Positions 52,423 through 61,534 of a stretch of 64,000 nt of DNA are shown one piece after another. Made by a program: the position numbers and the translations under genes. The stretch covers positions 1-64,000 of the forward strand of contig NZ_VCYI01000014.1 in assembly GCF_030464365.1 (NCBI RefSeq). The letters are read 5' to 3'. Every line of letters begins with the position of its first letter. Position 1 is the stretch's first letter. Below the pieces are notes generated by a model that saw only the letters and a list, made by a program, of their open reading frames with translations, did no database searches and was not told the DNA's origin. Source of the stretch: Methanoculleus methanifontis (GTDB lineage Archaea > Halobacteriota > Methanomicrobia > Methanomicrobiales > Methanoculleaceae).

Positions 52423-53181
52423 ATGGAACCTGCAGAACGGGTATTTGCGCAGGACTTTGCCGCCGCGCGGCACACGGCGGACGCCGGCGACGGCCGGAAC
52501 GGCTCGTACGTGGTGACGCCGGGAGCCGCCTGGTGCCGCCGCCTCTTCATCGTCGGCGCCCTCACCGAGAAGAGGGGGAGCGGCGACGTCATGCAGGCCC
52601 GGCTTGCCGATCCCACCGGCGCGTTCCAGGTCTCGGTCAACTGGCAGAGCCCGGACGCGGTCGAGACGCTGGGCTACATCGAACCGCCCGCGTTCGTCGC
52701 TGTCACCGGCCGGGCGGCGCTGACCGGATCCGGCGATCGAGCGTGCGCGACGGTGGAGGCCGAGGCGCTCAGTGTGGTGAACCGCACCGCCCGCGACCTC
52801 TGGGTGCTCTCGACCGCCGGCGCGACCCTCGACCGGCTCGAAGCGCTCCGGGACGGCGGCGACGAACGGATCGAAGCCGCCCGCCGCCTCTACGGGATCA
52901 CGGACGAGGATATCCGCGGGATGGCCGCGATGGTGGGTACAGCGCTTGCGACCGTCCGCCCGGATATCGCCGTCGGCGCGATCGCGCCCCTTGTCGCCCG
53001 CGACCTCCTTCTCGATGCCCTTGAGGGAGAAGGCGGCGCCCGGGGCATCGAATTCGAAGACGCCGTCGCCATCGGGGTGCGCTCGGGCCTCTCCGCCCGG
53101 GAGGCACGCGCCGCGCTCGAGGAACTCCTCGCCGCAGGGGAATGCTACCAGCCCGCATCGGGCATGATAAAACCGATCTGA
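52423..53181 (+). CDS. RPA-associated OB-fold protein (COG3390)
   Basis: A 252-residue protein with an OB fold at about residues 35-125 (RRLFIVGALTEKRGSGDVMQ, ADPTGAFQVSVNWQSPDAVE) and helical and winged-helix segments after it (GLSAREARAALEELLAAGEC). It matches the euryarchaeal RPA-associated family that binds the single-strand-binding protein RPA. The next gene is a COG1407 phosphoesterase, its usual partner. RPA itself is not in the window. Confidence 0.8.
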   Translation: MEPAERVFAQDFAAARHTADAGDGRNGSYVVTPGAAWCRRLFIVGALTEKRGSGDVMQARLADPTGAFQVSVNWQSPDAVETLGYIEPPAFVAVTGRAALTGSGDRACATVEAEALSVVNRTARDLWVLSTAGATLDRLEALRDGGDERIEAARRLYGITDEDIRGMAAMVGTALATVRPDIAVGAIAPLVARDLLLDALEGEGGARGIEFEDAVAIGVRSGLSAREARAALEELLAAGECYQPASGMIKPI

Positions 53182-53188
53182 CACGATA

Positions 53189-53923
53189 ATGCACCTTCAC
53201 TTCATCGAGAACGGCCCCGCCCTCCTGGTCGAGAGCGACCGGCGGGTGCTGGTCGTCGCCGACCTGCACATGGGCATCGAATCGGGCCTCGAACGTCACG
53301 GCGTCCACATCGCGAGCCGGAGCGCCGCCCGGGCCGACCGGGTGATCGCCTGCATCGAAGAGACGCAGCCCGACCTCCTCCTCCTCCTCGGGGACGTCAA
53401 GCACAATGTCCCGGTAACGAGCAGGCAGGAGTACCGGGAACTCCCCGGCGTACTCCGGTCGTTTAGGGACCGGGTGCCGATAGCCGTCGCCCCGGGCAAC
53501 CACGACGGCGGCATCGGACGTTTCCTCGAGCCCGGCGAACTCCTCCCCGCCGAGGGCACGCTCATCGACGGCGTCGGCTACCTGCACGGCCACACGCATC
53601 CCGTCCCCGAACTCCCCGGCCACCTCGTCGTCGTCGGCCACCACCATCCGGTCGTCTCGCTCGTGGACACCGTCGGGTGCGCCGCACGCGCCCGGCCGGC
53701 CTACCTATACTCGGTGGTCGAGGAGCCGTCCGGGGAGCGCACCCGGCTCCTCTTCGTCCCGGCCTTCAACGAGTTCGCGGGCGGGATCGACGTCGGGCGG
53801 CTGCAACAGAGCGGGCTCGGCCCCCTCTCCCGGCGCATAGACAAAAATTCCGCGGAGGTGTACCTCGCAGATGGCACGTACGTCGGCTCCCCGGCCACGC
53901 TCTGCCCCGCAGACGACCGCTGA
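53189..53923 (+). CDS. Metallophosphoesterase, COG1407 (RPA-operon type)
   Basis: Calcineurin-like phosphoesterase of 244 residues: VVADLHMGIE (D-x-H), LLLLGDVKHN (GD-x-x), VAPGNHDGG (GNHD) and LHGHTHPVP (GHxH), with a last HHHPVVS. This archaeal family is repeatedly encoded next to RPA-associated proteins, so a DNA repair or nucleotide-phosphatase role is likely. It lies 7 bases after the previous stop and overlaps the helicase gene start. Confidence 0.85.
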   Translation: MHLHFIENGPALLVESDRRVLVVADLHMGIESGLERHGVHIASRSAARADRVIACIEETQPDLLLLLGDVKHNVPVTSRQEYRELPGVLRSFRDRVPIAVAPGNHDGGIGRFLEPGELLPAEGTLIDGVGYLHGHTHPVPELPGHLVVVGHHHPVVSLVDTVGCAARARPAYLYSVVEEPSGERTRLLFVPAFNEFAGGIDVGRLQQSGLGPLSRRIDKNSAEVYLADGTYVGSPATLCPADDR

Positions 53924-56600
53924 CCTCCTCGACCCGCGGGTGCGGGAGGTCGTCGGGAGGCGCGGGTTCACCGGGTTCTCGGCAGCGCAGGAGCAGGCCA
54001 TCCCGCGGCTCCTTGCGGGGGAGAACCTTGTCCTGGTGGCGCCGACCGGCACGGGGAAGACCGAGAGCGCGATGCTCCCGGTCTTCGACCGGCTTCTTGA
54101 GACCGTCGGCGCAGGGTTCAAGGCGCTCTACATCACGCCCCTCCGGGCCCTGAACCGGGATATCCTCGCGCGGATGGAGTGGTGGTGCCGCGAACTCGGC
54201 CTCTCGGTCGGCGTCCGGCACGGGGACACCCCGCAGAACGAGCGGCGGAAGCAGGCGCTCAACCCCCCCGACCTCCTCATCACCACCCCGGAGTCGCTGC
54301 AGGCGCTCCTCATGGGCAAACGCCTCCGCGAGCACCTCAAGAACGTGAAGTACGTCATCATCGACGAGATCCACGAACTCGCCGACAGCAAACGGGGAGC
54401 GCAACTCGCGGTAGCACTCGAACGCCTGGCCGAATACGCGGGGGAATTCCAGCGGATCGGCCTCTCGGCGACCGTCGGGAACCCGGACGATATCGGCCGG
54501 TTCCTCACCGGACCCCGGCCGTTCTCGCTCGTCGAGGTGCCGGTCGCGAGCAGCCTCGATATCAGCGTCCGGTTCGCCGGGGAAGACTTCGGCGCCCAGG
54601 CGCGCGCCGTCGGGAAATGCCTGGACTCCCCCGGTTCCACCCTCGTCTTCGTCAACACCCGGGTTACGGCGGAGGCGCTCGGCCACCGCCTCTACTCCCG
54701 CGGCGACGTCGAGGTCCACCACGGCTCGCTCTCGCGGGACGTCAGGGTCGATGCCGAGGAGCGGTTCAGGAAGGGCGAGGTCCGGACGCTGATCGCCACA
54801 TCCTCGATGGAACTCGGGATCGATATCGGGCACATCGAGCACGTCGTCCAGTTCGGCTCCCCCCGGCAGGTCTCGCGCCTGGTGCAGCGGATCGGCCGGG
54901 CTGGCCACCGCCTCGACGCCGTCTCGCGCGGGACCGTCCTCGCCACGGGGTTTGACGACCTCCTCGAGTCGCTCGTGATCGCACGGAGGGCAAGGGCGAA
55001 CGAGTGTGAGCGGATCGTCCCGCCCGCCGGCGCCGCCGACGTCCTCGCGAACCAGGTGGCGGCGATCGCGGTCGAGTACGGCGAGATCGAGGTCTCCCGC
55101 GTCCGGGAGATGATCGAGCGGTCGAACGTCTTTGGCGGATGCGGGCCGCTCCTCGACGACGTCTGCCGCCAGATGGCCGAGCACCGGCTGATCCGGCTTG
55201 ACGGGACCCGGATCGTCCGGACGGGCCGGGCGCGGCGCTACCTCATCGAGAACCTCTCGATGATCCACGACGAGAAGAAGATGGAGATCTTCGACATGGT
55301 CTCGCGCCGCACGGTCGGGACGCTCGACGAGTCGTTCGTCCTCGGGTGGATGCACACCGGCGCGGTCTTCATCACCAAGGGCCAGCTCTGGCGGGTGCTC
55401 GAGATCGAGGGCACGCGGATCACGGTCGAGCCGGCCACGAAGGCGAAAGGAGAGGTTCCGTCGTGGGAAGGAGAGCAGATCCCGGTGCCGTTCGCCGTCG
55501 CCCGGGAGGTCGGGGCGCTCCGGCGGACCCGGAAGTTCGACCGCTACTCAAACGTCCCCGGTGCGATCGCCTACGCGGAGCGGTTCATCTCCGGGATGGA
55601 CAGGGGGAACTACCCGGTCCCCTCGGACACCCTCGTCACCCTCGAGAATGCGGACGAGGGCGTGGTCTGCAACGTCTGCGGCGGGCACAAGGCGAACGAA
55701 GCGCTGGCCCGGGCGCTCTCGGTCCTCCTCTCCGCCCGCTACGGGACGAGCGTCGGGATCGAGGTCGGGGCCTACCGGTTCCTCCTCCGCCTGCCCGACA
55801 ACGTCCGCTCACTCGAGGTGCAGGAGACCCTCGCGGCGCTCGAACCCGACCACCTCCCCGGGATCCTGAAGCTCGCCCTGAAACGAACGGCGCTTTTCAA
55901 GTGGAAACTCGTGCAGGTGGCGAAGAAGTTCGGCGCCATCGACGCGGACGCCGACTACGAGCGGTTCAGCATCCACCGGCTCATCGACCTCTTCGACGGA
56001 ACGGTCATCGCGGCCGAGGCCTACCGCGAGCTCTTCACCACCTCCATGGACGTGGACGCGGCGCAGGAGATCCTCTCGTCGGTCCGCGACGGCCGCATCG
56101 CCGTCGCCACAGGACGGCTGAGCCCGCTCGGGAGCGAAGGGCTCTCGTCCTCGCGGGACATGATCCCGCCGCCGATGGTCGACCAGGCGGTGATCGGAAC
56201 GCTCGAGCGCCGCCTCGAGAAGGAGGACGTCGTTCTCTTCTGCATGAACTGCCGGAAGTGGAAGAGCCGGACGGTTGTCGAGCGCGTCCCCGATAAGCCG
56301 CAGTGCCCCCTCTGCAACGCCCGCCTCATCGCGGCGTTGAAACCCTGGGACGAAGACCTCATACCGGCGGTGCGAAAAAAGAACAAATCCGAGGAGGAGC
56401 GGGCGATCGAGGTCCGGTTCCTCAGGAACGCAAACATCGTTCTCTCCAGCGGAAAGAAAGCGGTGACCGCCCTCGCAGCAAAGGGCGTCGGCCCGGAGGT
56501 CGCCTCACGGATCCTCGCGACCCTGACCGAAGGGGACGCCTTCTATCGGGAGGTTTTGAAGGCCGAGCGGAACTATGTGAAGACGCATAGGTACTGGTAG
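53871..56600 (+). CDS. lhr: Lhr-type superfamily 2 DNA/RNA helicase
   Basis: A 909-residue helicase of the Lhr/DEAD-box-like group: Q-like RRGFTGFSAAQEQAIPRLLA, Walker A APTGTGKTES, DEIHEL, LSATVGN, IATSSMELGIDIGH and RIGRAGHR. The C-terminal half has the winged-helix/OB extension typical of Lhr, ending with a zinc-binding CMNCRKWK...CPLC pair and a helix-hairpin-helix-like AKGVGPEVASRIL. It starts 53 bases inside the phosphoesterase gene. Lhr helicases act in DNA repair and replication restart; this one is probably expressed with the RPA-associated operon. Confidence 0.9.
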   Translation: MARTSAPRPRSAPQTTADLLDPRVREVVGRRGFTGFSAAQEQAIPRLLAGENLVLVAPTGTGKTESAMLPVFDRLLETVGAGFKALYITPLRALNRDILARMEWWCRELGLSVGVRHGDTPQNERRKQALNPPDLLITTPESLQALLMGKRLREHLKNVKYVIIDEIHELADSKRGAQLAVALERLAEYAGEFQRIGLSATVGNPDDIGRFLTGPRPFSLVEVPVASSLDISVRFAGEDFGAQARAVGKCLDSPGSTLVFVNTRVTAEALGHRLYSRGDVEVHHGSLSRDVRVDAEERFRKGEVRTLIATSSMELGIDIGHIEHVVQFGSPRQVSRLVQRIGRAGHRLDAVSRGTVLATGFDDLLESLVIARRARANECERIVPPAGAADVLANQVAAIAVEYGEIEVSRVREMIERSNVFGGCGPLLDDVCRQMAEHRLIRLDGTRIVRTGRARRYLIENLSMIHDEKKMEIFDMVSRRTVGTLDESFVLGWMHTGAVFITKGQLWRVLEIEGTRITVEPATKAKGEVPSWEGEQIPVPFAVAREVGALRRTRKFDRYSNVPGAIAYAERFISGMDRGNYPVPSDTLVTLENADEGVVCNVCGGHKANEALARALSVLLSARYGTSVGIEVGAYRFLLRLPDNVRSLEVQETLAALEPDHLPGILKLALKRTALFKWKLVQVAKKFGAIDADADYERFSIHRLIDLFDGTVIAAEAYRELFTTSMDVDAAQEILSSVRDGRIAVATGRLSPLGSEGLSSSRDMIPPPMVDQAVIGTLERRLEKEDVVLFCMNCRKWKSRTVVERVPDKPQCPLCNARLIAALKPWDEDLIPAVRKKNKSEEERAIEVRFLRNANIVLSSGKKAVTALAAKGVGPEVASRILATLTEGDAFYREVLKAERNYVKTHRYW

Positions 56601-56704
56601 GGTTTTATTCAGGCGGGGGTTCTGAGAGCGGCACGTTCACGAGGCGATTCTTGGGCGTGGTGGTGTGACAAGGGGATCCCGGGGTTTTAGACAAGCCCGG
56701 TACA

Positions 56705-57057
56705 GTGGACCGTGGGGATATCGCCACTGGGGGAGGGGATGACGGGGAGGGGGCATGCCCCCTCCCCTGTCTCCACTCGTAAGCTGATGTCTACAACCCC
56801 CGCCCGGCCTGCGGCCTCCTCCCCCGCACCTTCGCACCTGCGGTGCTCAAACTCCGTTCCTGATGGAACATCGTTCTTCGGTGCTCAAACTCCTGCCGTC
56901 CGCTACGCTCCCGGCAGTCGTTCCCCGCACCTTCGCACCTGCGGTGCTCAAACTCCGTTCCTGATGGAACATCGTTCTTCGGTGCTCAAACTCCGGCCCT
57001 AGAGCCCGTCGCACCCCGCCCCAGGGGGCGGGGGCAGTGCGTGGCGATATCCCCACG
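56705..57057. repeat. Long palindromic repeat element, copy 2, with 17-bp terminal inverted repeats
   Basis: The element is bounded by CGTGGGGATATCGCCAC (56711-56727) and its exact complement at 57041-57057. Inside are a 24-base perfect palindrome around GCATGC (56744-56767), a perfect 72-base direct repeat (56822-56893 and 56923-56994, period 101) holding GCACC-TGC-GGTGC hairpins, and a GC-rich hairpin near 57011-57031. It is the inverse of the element at 21759-22006. No protein is supported. Size and ends resemble a non-autonomous miniature element. To 57270 I see nothing further. Confidence 0.75.
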
Positions 57058-57272
57058 AAATCCGTGCGTGAGAGTTGTGGTGATTCAAGGGACGACGTTC
57101 CGCACACTCCAAGTATGATTACCCTCAGATGCGGGCACCAACAAGACCCCCTTCGGGCCCGGACACTCCGCCGGCGCATGCAGGCAGGATGTCTTGGAGG
57201 CGAATCGAACCCCGGCCAAAAATCAGGGGGCCCCCGGGCCCCCGGCAAAAAGAACGTAACGGAAAAACAGGG

Positions 57273-57854
57273 TTACATTATAGTTTCGAGCCGCTGCTCC
57301 AGGAAATCAAGCCCTCTCTTGATGTCCTCGACGGTCTTCCCGCCGGTCAGGATGATCTTGCCGGAACTGAAGAGAAGGGCGACGATCTTCGGGTCCTCGA
57401 TGCGGTAGACGAGCCCCGGGAACTGCTCGGGTTCATACTCGATGTTCTCGAGGTTGAGGGTGATGACTACCTTGTTTAAGTTGATGTACTTGCCCATGTC
57501 GTACGAACAGACGATGTTCGTGACCGCGACCTGCGGCTCGTCATACGTGTCGACTCCGGCATCGCGGAGCGACTGCATGATGATACCAAGGCCGTCATGC
57601 AGGTCCTGGTTGTTCCTGATACCGGTGAGCACCACTTTTCCCGAGGAAAATATCAGGGATGCGATTTTTGGTTTCTCGATGCGGTAGACCGCCCCGGGGA
57701 ACCTCTTTGTATTCAACTCGCAGTTTTTTATTTTATCTGATACGTTTTCGAGGTCGATAGCGTCGGCAATTACCCCGGAGGCAACGATGTTCTCAATTTT
57801 CAGTGACTCGTATCCCTTCTCATCCATCGATATGAGTATCATTTTTTGAACCAT
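57273..57854 (-). CDS. tbp: TATA-box-binding protein
   Basis: General transcription factor. Two direct repeats of the saddle fold: SLKIENIVASGVIADAIDLE...FPGAVYRIEKPKIASLIFSS and VAVTNIVCSYDMGKYINLNK...FPGLVYRIEDPKIVALLFSS, each with the GK-V/I-LTG ending. From ATG 57854 it is 193 residues; the in-frame ATG at 57827 gives 184 residues, the usual length, and may be the true start. A TATA-like GCATAAAGATT lies near 57872-57882. The C-terminal acidic tail of some archaeal TBPs is absent. Confidence 0.96.
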   Translation of the reverse strand: MVQKMILISMDEKGYESLKIENIVASGVIADAIDLENVSDKIKNCELNTKRFPGAVYRIEKPKIASLIFSSGKVVLTGIRNNQDLHDGLGIIMQSLRDAGVDTYDEPQVAVTNIVCSYDMGKYINLNKVVITLNLENIEYEPEQFPGLVYRIEDPKIVALLFSSGKIILTGGKTVEDIKRGLDFLEQRLETIM

Positions 57855-57955
57855 AATACTAATGGGTAATCTTTATGCTCAATCCGGATACAGAGCGTGT
57901 TTCAACTTCGTGAATGCTTTAAACCATAAACGCGCAACTTTTAAGGGATCGCGTT

Positions 57956-59659
57956 ATGGCAGATGAAGAGCAAAACCTACCGTCCTACGAAGACCTCTGC
58001 GCCAATTTTACGATAAATGTTCCTGAATACTATAACTTCGGCTTCGACGTGATCGACGCGTGGGCGAAGAAGGACCGGAACAAACTGGCGATGATATGGG
58101 TTGACCAGAAAGGAAACGAGAAGAAATACACCTTCTTTGACCTCATGCGCCTCTCGAATCAGGCGGTCAACATCTGCCTGAAATATGGTATCAAGAAGGG
58201 TGACCGGGTCATGCTGATGCTCCCCCGGACGCCGGAATGGTGGATCTTCACCATCGCCCTGATCAAACTCGGCGCAGTCTACTGCCCCGCGACGACGATG
58301 CTGACCCCCAAAGACCTGAAATACCGCATCCAGGCAGCTGATATCAGGATGATCATCACCATGGCCGAGCACGCGGACAAGGTCGAGGAGATCCGCGAAG
58401 AGTGCCCCACGCTCGCTGTCCGGCTCATGATCGACGGCGTGCGGGACGGATGGGTCAGCTACCCCGTCGAGCTCGACTACCCCGCGCCCTGTTCGCACAA
58501 ACTGGTGAACCTCCCCGGCATGCACCGGACGAAAGCGACCGACCCGCTGCTGATCTTCTTCACCTCCGGCACCACCGGTGAGCCGAAGATGGTGGTCCAC
58601 GCCCACTCCTACCCGCTCGGGCACCTCGTCACCGCGCAGCTGTGGCACGACCTGCGCCCGAACGACCTGCACCTCACGATCTCCGATACCGGTTGGGGAA
58701 AGAGCGCGTGGGGGAAACTCTTCGGTCAGTGGATCGTCGGCGCCTGCATCTTTGTCTATGACATCCGGGGCCGGTTCCACGCCACCGAGATCCTCCCGCT
58801 GCTGGAGCGGTACGGGGTCACGACGTTCTGCTGTCCCCCGACCATCTACCGGATGCTCATCCTCGCCGACCTCGACAAGTTCGATCTCGCCGACCTGCGG
58901 CACTGCTGCAGCGCCGGTGAAGCCCTCAACCCAGAGGTGATCCGGGCATGGGAGGAGGGAACGGGCAGGACGATCTACGAGGGCTACGGCCAGACCGAAA
59001 CGGTGCTCTGCATCGGGACGCTTCCCGGCATGAAGACCAAACCCGGCTCGATGGGAAGGCCGATGCCCGGCTGGCAGATTGAACTTCACGACGACGACGG
59101 CAACCCGGTGGGCATCGGGGATGAAGGGCGCATCGGGATCAGGCTCGATCCCCGGCCCGTCGGGCTCTTCTCCGGTTACCTGGACAACGGCGAAGAGAAC
59201 CACAAGGTCTTCTCGAACGGGTTCTACTACACCGGCGACAAGGCCTACATGGACGAGGACGGCTACTTCTGGTTCATAGGGCGCGACGACGACGTCATCA
59301 AGTCATCTGGTTACCGGATTGGGCCGTTCGAGGTCGAGAGCGCCCTCATGGAGCACCCGGCCGTCCAGGAGGCGGCGGTCGTCGGGTCGCCCGACGTGCT
59401 CCGCGGGCTGGTCGTCAAGGCCTTCATCGTCTTGAAACCCGGGTACCGGCCCACGGAGTCGCTGGTCAAAGACATCCAGAAACAGGTCAAGCAGGTGACG
59501 GCGCCCTACAAATACCCCCGCCTGATCGAGTTCGTGGAGTCGCTTCCGAAGACCATCTCCGGCAAGATCAAGCGGTATGAACTGCGTGAACTGGAGATGA
59601 AGCGGTTCATGGACAACAACTCCCGGGACTCTCCTGCCGTTGGAGAGGGCGGAGAGTAA
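57956..59659 (+). CDS. Acyl-CoA synthetase (ANL family, medium-chain type)
   Basis: A 567-residue AMP-forming synthetase: FFTSGTTGEPKMV, EGYGQTETVLC, the TGDKAYMDEDGYFWFIGRDD hinge and a C-terminal LPKTISGKIKRYEL with the catalytic lysine. It differs from the enzyme at 13099 throughout and matches archaeal acetyl-/acyl-CoA synthetase-like proteins of the medium-chain group. The tail is longer than usual (RDSPAVGEGGE). Single gene divergent from TBP. TATA-like GCTTTAAA near 57917-57924. Confidence 0.88.
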   Translation: MADEEQNLPSYEDLCANFTINVPEYYNFGFDVIDAWAKKDRNKLAMIWVDQKGNEKKYTFFDLMRLSNQAVNICLKYGIKKGDRVMLMLPRTPEWWIFTIALIKLGAVYCPATTMLTPKDLKYRIQAADIRMIITMAEHADKVEEIREECPTLAVRLMIDGVRDGWVSYPVELDYPAPCSHKLVNLPGMHRTKATDPLLIFFTSGTTGEPKMVVHAHSYPLGHLVTAQLWHDLRPNDLHLTISDTGWGKSAWGKLFGQWIVGACIFVYDIRGRFHATEILPLLERYGVTTFCCPPTIYRMLILADLDKFDLADLRHCCSAGEALNPEVIRAWEEGTGRTIYEGYGQTETVLCIGTLPGMKTKPGSMGRPMPGWQIELHDDDGNPVGIGDEGRIGIRLDPRPVGLFSGYLDNGEENHKVFSNGFYYTGDKAYMDEDGYFWFIGRDDDVIKSSGYRIGPFEVESALMEHPAVQEAAVVGSPDVLRGLVVKAFIVLKPGYRPTESLVKDIQKQVKQVTAPYKYPRLIEFVESLPKTISGKIKRYELRELEMKRFMDNNSRDSPAVGEGGE

Positions 59660-59745
59660 TTACATTTATTTTGTTGGAGATGCTACAGTATTAGGCGCGA
59701 GGAACGCCGGGGCACGCCAACGGCGGAGGGTCGCCACACATTCGC

Positions 59746-59830
59746 GCGAGAGTTGCCAAGCCAGGTCAAAGGCGCCAGGTTCAGGGCCTGGTCTCGTAGG
59801 AGTTCGCCGGTTCGAATCCGGCCTCTCGCA
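59746..59830 (+). tRNA. tRNA-Leu (CAG)
   Basis: 85-base class II tRNA: acceptor GCGAGAG / CTCTCGC, anticodon arm CCAGG-TTCAGGG-CCTGG (CAG), a long variable arm and T loop GGTTCGAATCC. Discriminator A at 59830; CCA not encoded. A T-run follows at 59835-59840. Confidence 0.95.
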
Positions 59831-60108
59831 TGCATTTTTTCAGGAGGGGTTCGGCATCTTCTTCTTTATCTTGTCTGCCACATCAGCTACTCCTCCTGTC
59901 CGGGTGTTTCCGTTGGGACATTAAGTGGTTCTTCTTTATAATCTCATGGAAAACCGCCTTATGGCATCTTTCGCTCCCGCTCCGGCCAGCAGAACGGTAC
60001 CGCAACCCTGCCCCGGAGCAGACTCAAGCCCTTTTAGTCCTCCTGTGTCAACCCCTGACCAAGCGGCACGATACCCGTCCGGGATCGTGCCGGGGAAAGG
60101 CCACGATT

Positions 60109-60597
60109 ATGAATACGTGCACATTCACTGTAAAACCGGTCGGCACCGTGCATGCTGACAACGAATCGTTCTCGATCAAGATTTCCAGGCCGTTTCGGCC
60201 CGCGCTTCCGGGACTTGACGGGTTCAGCCACCTCGTCGTGCTCTGGTGGGTAGACCGGGTCGATACGCCGGAGTGCCGGGACGAGACGGTCTGCAAAAAA
60301 CCGTACACGAGGGGGCCCGAGACGGTCGGGATCTTCGCCACCCGGTCACCCGCCCGGCCGAACCCGATCGCGCTCTCGGTGGTTCCGGTCATCGATATCG
60401 ATACCGCGTCAGGCGTCATCTGGGTCGGGTATATCGATGCCGACGACGCGACGCCGGTGCTGGACATCAAGCCCTATCTCCCGGCCACCGAACGGGTTCG
60501 GGAAGTGAGCGTGCCCGCATGGTCGTCTCACTGGCCGCAGTGGTACGAGGACAACCCGGGGTTCGACTGGGCGGCGGAGTTCACCTTCGAGGAATGA
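60109..60597 (+). CDS. trmO: TrmO-like tRNA (t6A37) methyltransferase
   Basis: UPF0066/TsaA family, 162 residues, methylating the N6 of t6A at tRNA position 37 with SAM. Motifs: FTVKPVGTVHADNE, LPGLDGFSHLVVLWWVDR, the GIFATRSPARPNPIALSVV signature and YIDADDATPVLDIKPYLP. The ATG at 60109 is supported by the family N-terminus; longer frames upstream cross the tRNA-Leu. Confidence 0.9.
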   Translation: MNTCTFTVKPVGTVHADNESFSIKISRPFRPALPGLDGFSHLVVLWWVDRVDTPECRDETVCKKPYTRGPETVGIFATRSPARPNPIALSVVPVIDIDTASGVIWVGYIDADDATPVLDIKPYLPATERVREVSVPAWSSHWPQWYEDNPGFDWAAEFTFEE

Positions 60598-60645
60598 GGG
60601 ATACAAAGAATCGCGACTGACCGTACGGTGCAAAAAAATGTAGGG

Positions 60646-60900
60646 TTATTTGATCCTACCGAACTCCTGGCTCACGTCTGCTGCGGACTGGAAACTCTTG
60701 TCCTGGAACATCTCGATGACCTGGATCACCGCGTCGGGTGCGTTGTTCTTCCGTGCGTGGCTGATCAGGTCCTGCTTGCCGGCCGGGTAGTCCATACCGC
60801 TGAGGTACTTCTGGAATGCGGATGCACTCAGCTCCTGGACGGAGGATGCCTGTGCTGCAGAGGCCATTCCGCCTTTAATTGAAGGTCTCTCTTCTGCCAT
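60646..60900 (-). CDS. DUF2795 protein
   Basis: An 84-residue protein: ELSASAFQKYLSGMDYPAGK, QDLISHARKNNAPDAVIQVI, and a C-terminal SAADVSQEFGRIK. Matches the DUF2795 family, small helical proteins also found in actinobacteria and cyanobacteria; function unknown. TATA-like AACATTTTTATTTAATC lies upstream near 60961-60975. Confidence 0.85.
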   Translation of the reverse strand: MAEERPSIKGGMASAAQASSVQELSASAFQKYLSGMDYPAGKQDLISHARKNNAPDAVIQVIEMFQDKSFQSAADVSQEFGRIK

Positions 60901-61273
60901 AGTTCTCACCACCTTTTTTCCTGCATCCCGCATCGCGAGACACACGGCTGCCTCCATAGATCTGATTAAATAAAAATGTTGCTGTAGTGTTTGGAGAAAA
61001 TACCGCCAATCCAGTGAGAGAACGTTTCGGACCCGGGGTGGTGGCGGCTGCGCCGGGCGGACAGGCCACCCATTCTCCCGCACTATCCTGCGGGAGATGG
61101 CCTCCTGATGATAGAGGCGGCGTCTCGGCGCCGGGTTTGGTCGCGTGCGGTGGAACGGCTGCAAAGACAGGAATAACGGAGCTGTCCATACCTGACAATC
61201 AGAGGTGAGGTTCGCATGAACCTCGACTCTTCAAAAATGTGGGATATTCGGAATACTGTTCTCCGGGGTCCGC
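60901..61273. other. 373-base gap with one strong hairpin
   Basis: Holds the DUF2795 promoter at its left end and a perfect 9-bp hairpin, TCTCCCGCA-CTATCC-TGCGGGAGA (61074-61097). Reading frames through it are short and not family-like. The RRM gene ends at 61274, so the hairpin may serve in 3'-end formation. Confidence 0.4.
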
Positions 61274-61534
61274 TTAGAACCGCCGGAAGTCGTTTCTCGG
61301 TCGCGGGGGCCGTGCCTCATCGATCTTCAGGGTACGGCCTTCGAATACGGTGTCGTTCAGGGCTTCCTTTGCCGCCTCAGCCTCTTCAGGGCTGGACATC
61401 TCGACAAACCCGAAGCCTTTGCGCTCGATGACTCTGACGTCGTTTACCGTCCCGTACTGGCTGAATAATTCCTTGAGTTGTTCCTCATTTACCGAGTAGG
61501 TGAGGTTACCGACGTACAGCTTGTTGCTTTCCAT
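61274..61534 (-). CDS. RRM-domain RNA-binding protein
   Basis: An 86-residue single RNA recognition motif: RNP2 LYVGNL at residues 6-11 and RNP1 KGFGFVEM near residue 43, with a short RPPRPRNDFRRF basic tail. Like cyanobacterial cold-inducible RNA-binding proteins; this family is scattered in methanogens and probably came from bacteria. It likely binds single-stranded RNA. Confidence 0.93.
   Translation of the reverse strand: MESNKLYVGNLTYSVNEEQLKELFSQYGTVNDVRVIERKGFGFVEMSSPEEAEAAKEALNDTVFEGRTLKIDEARPPRPRNDFRRF

Noticed and set aside
57140-57240. T-arm-like GGTTCGATTC on the minus strand near 57207, possible tRNA
   Set aside because: The flanking bases do not pair as a T stem, and no anticodon or acceptor stem can be formed.
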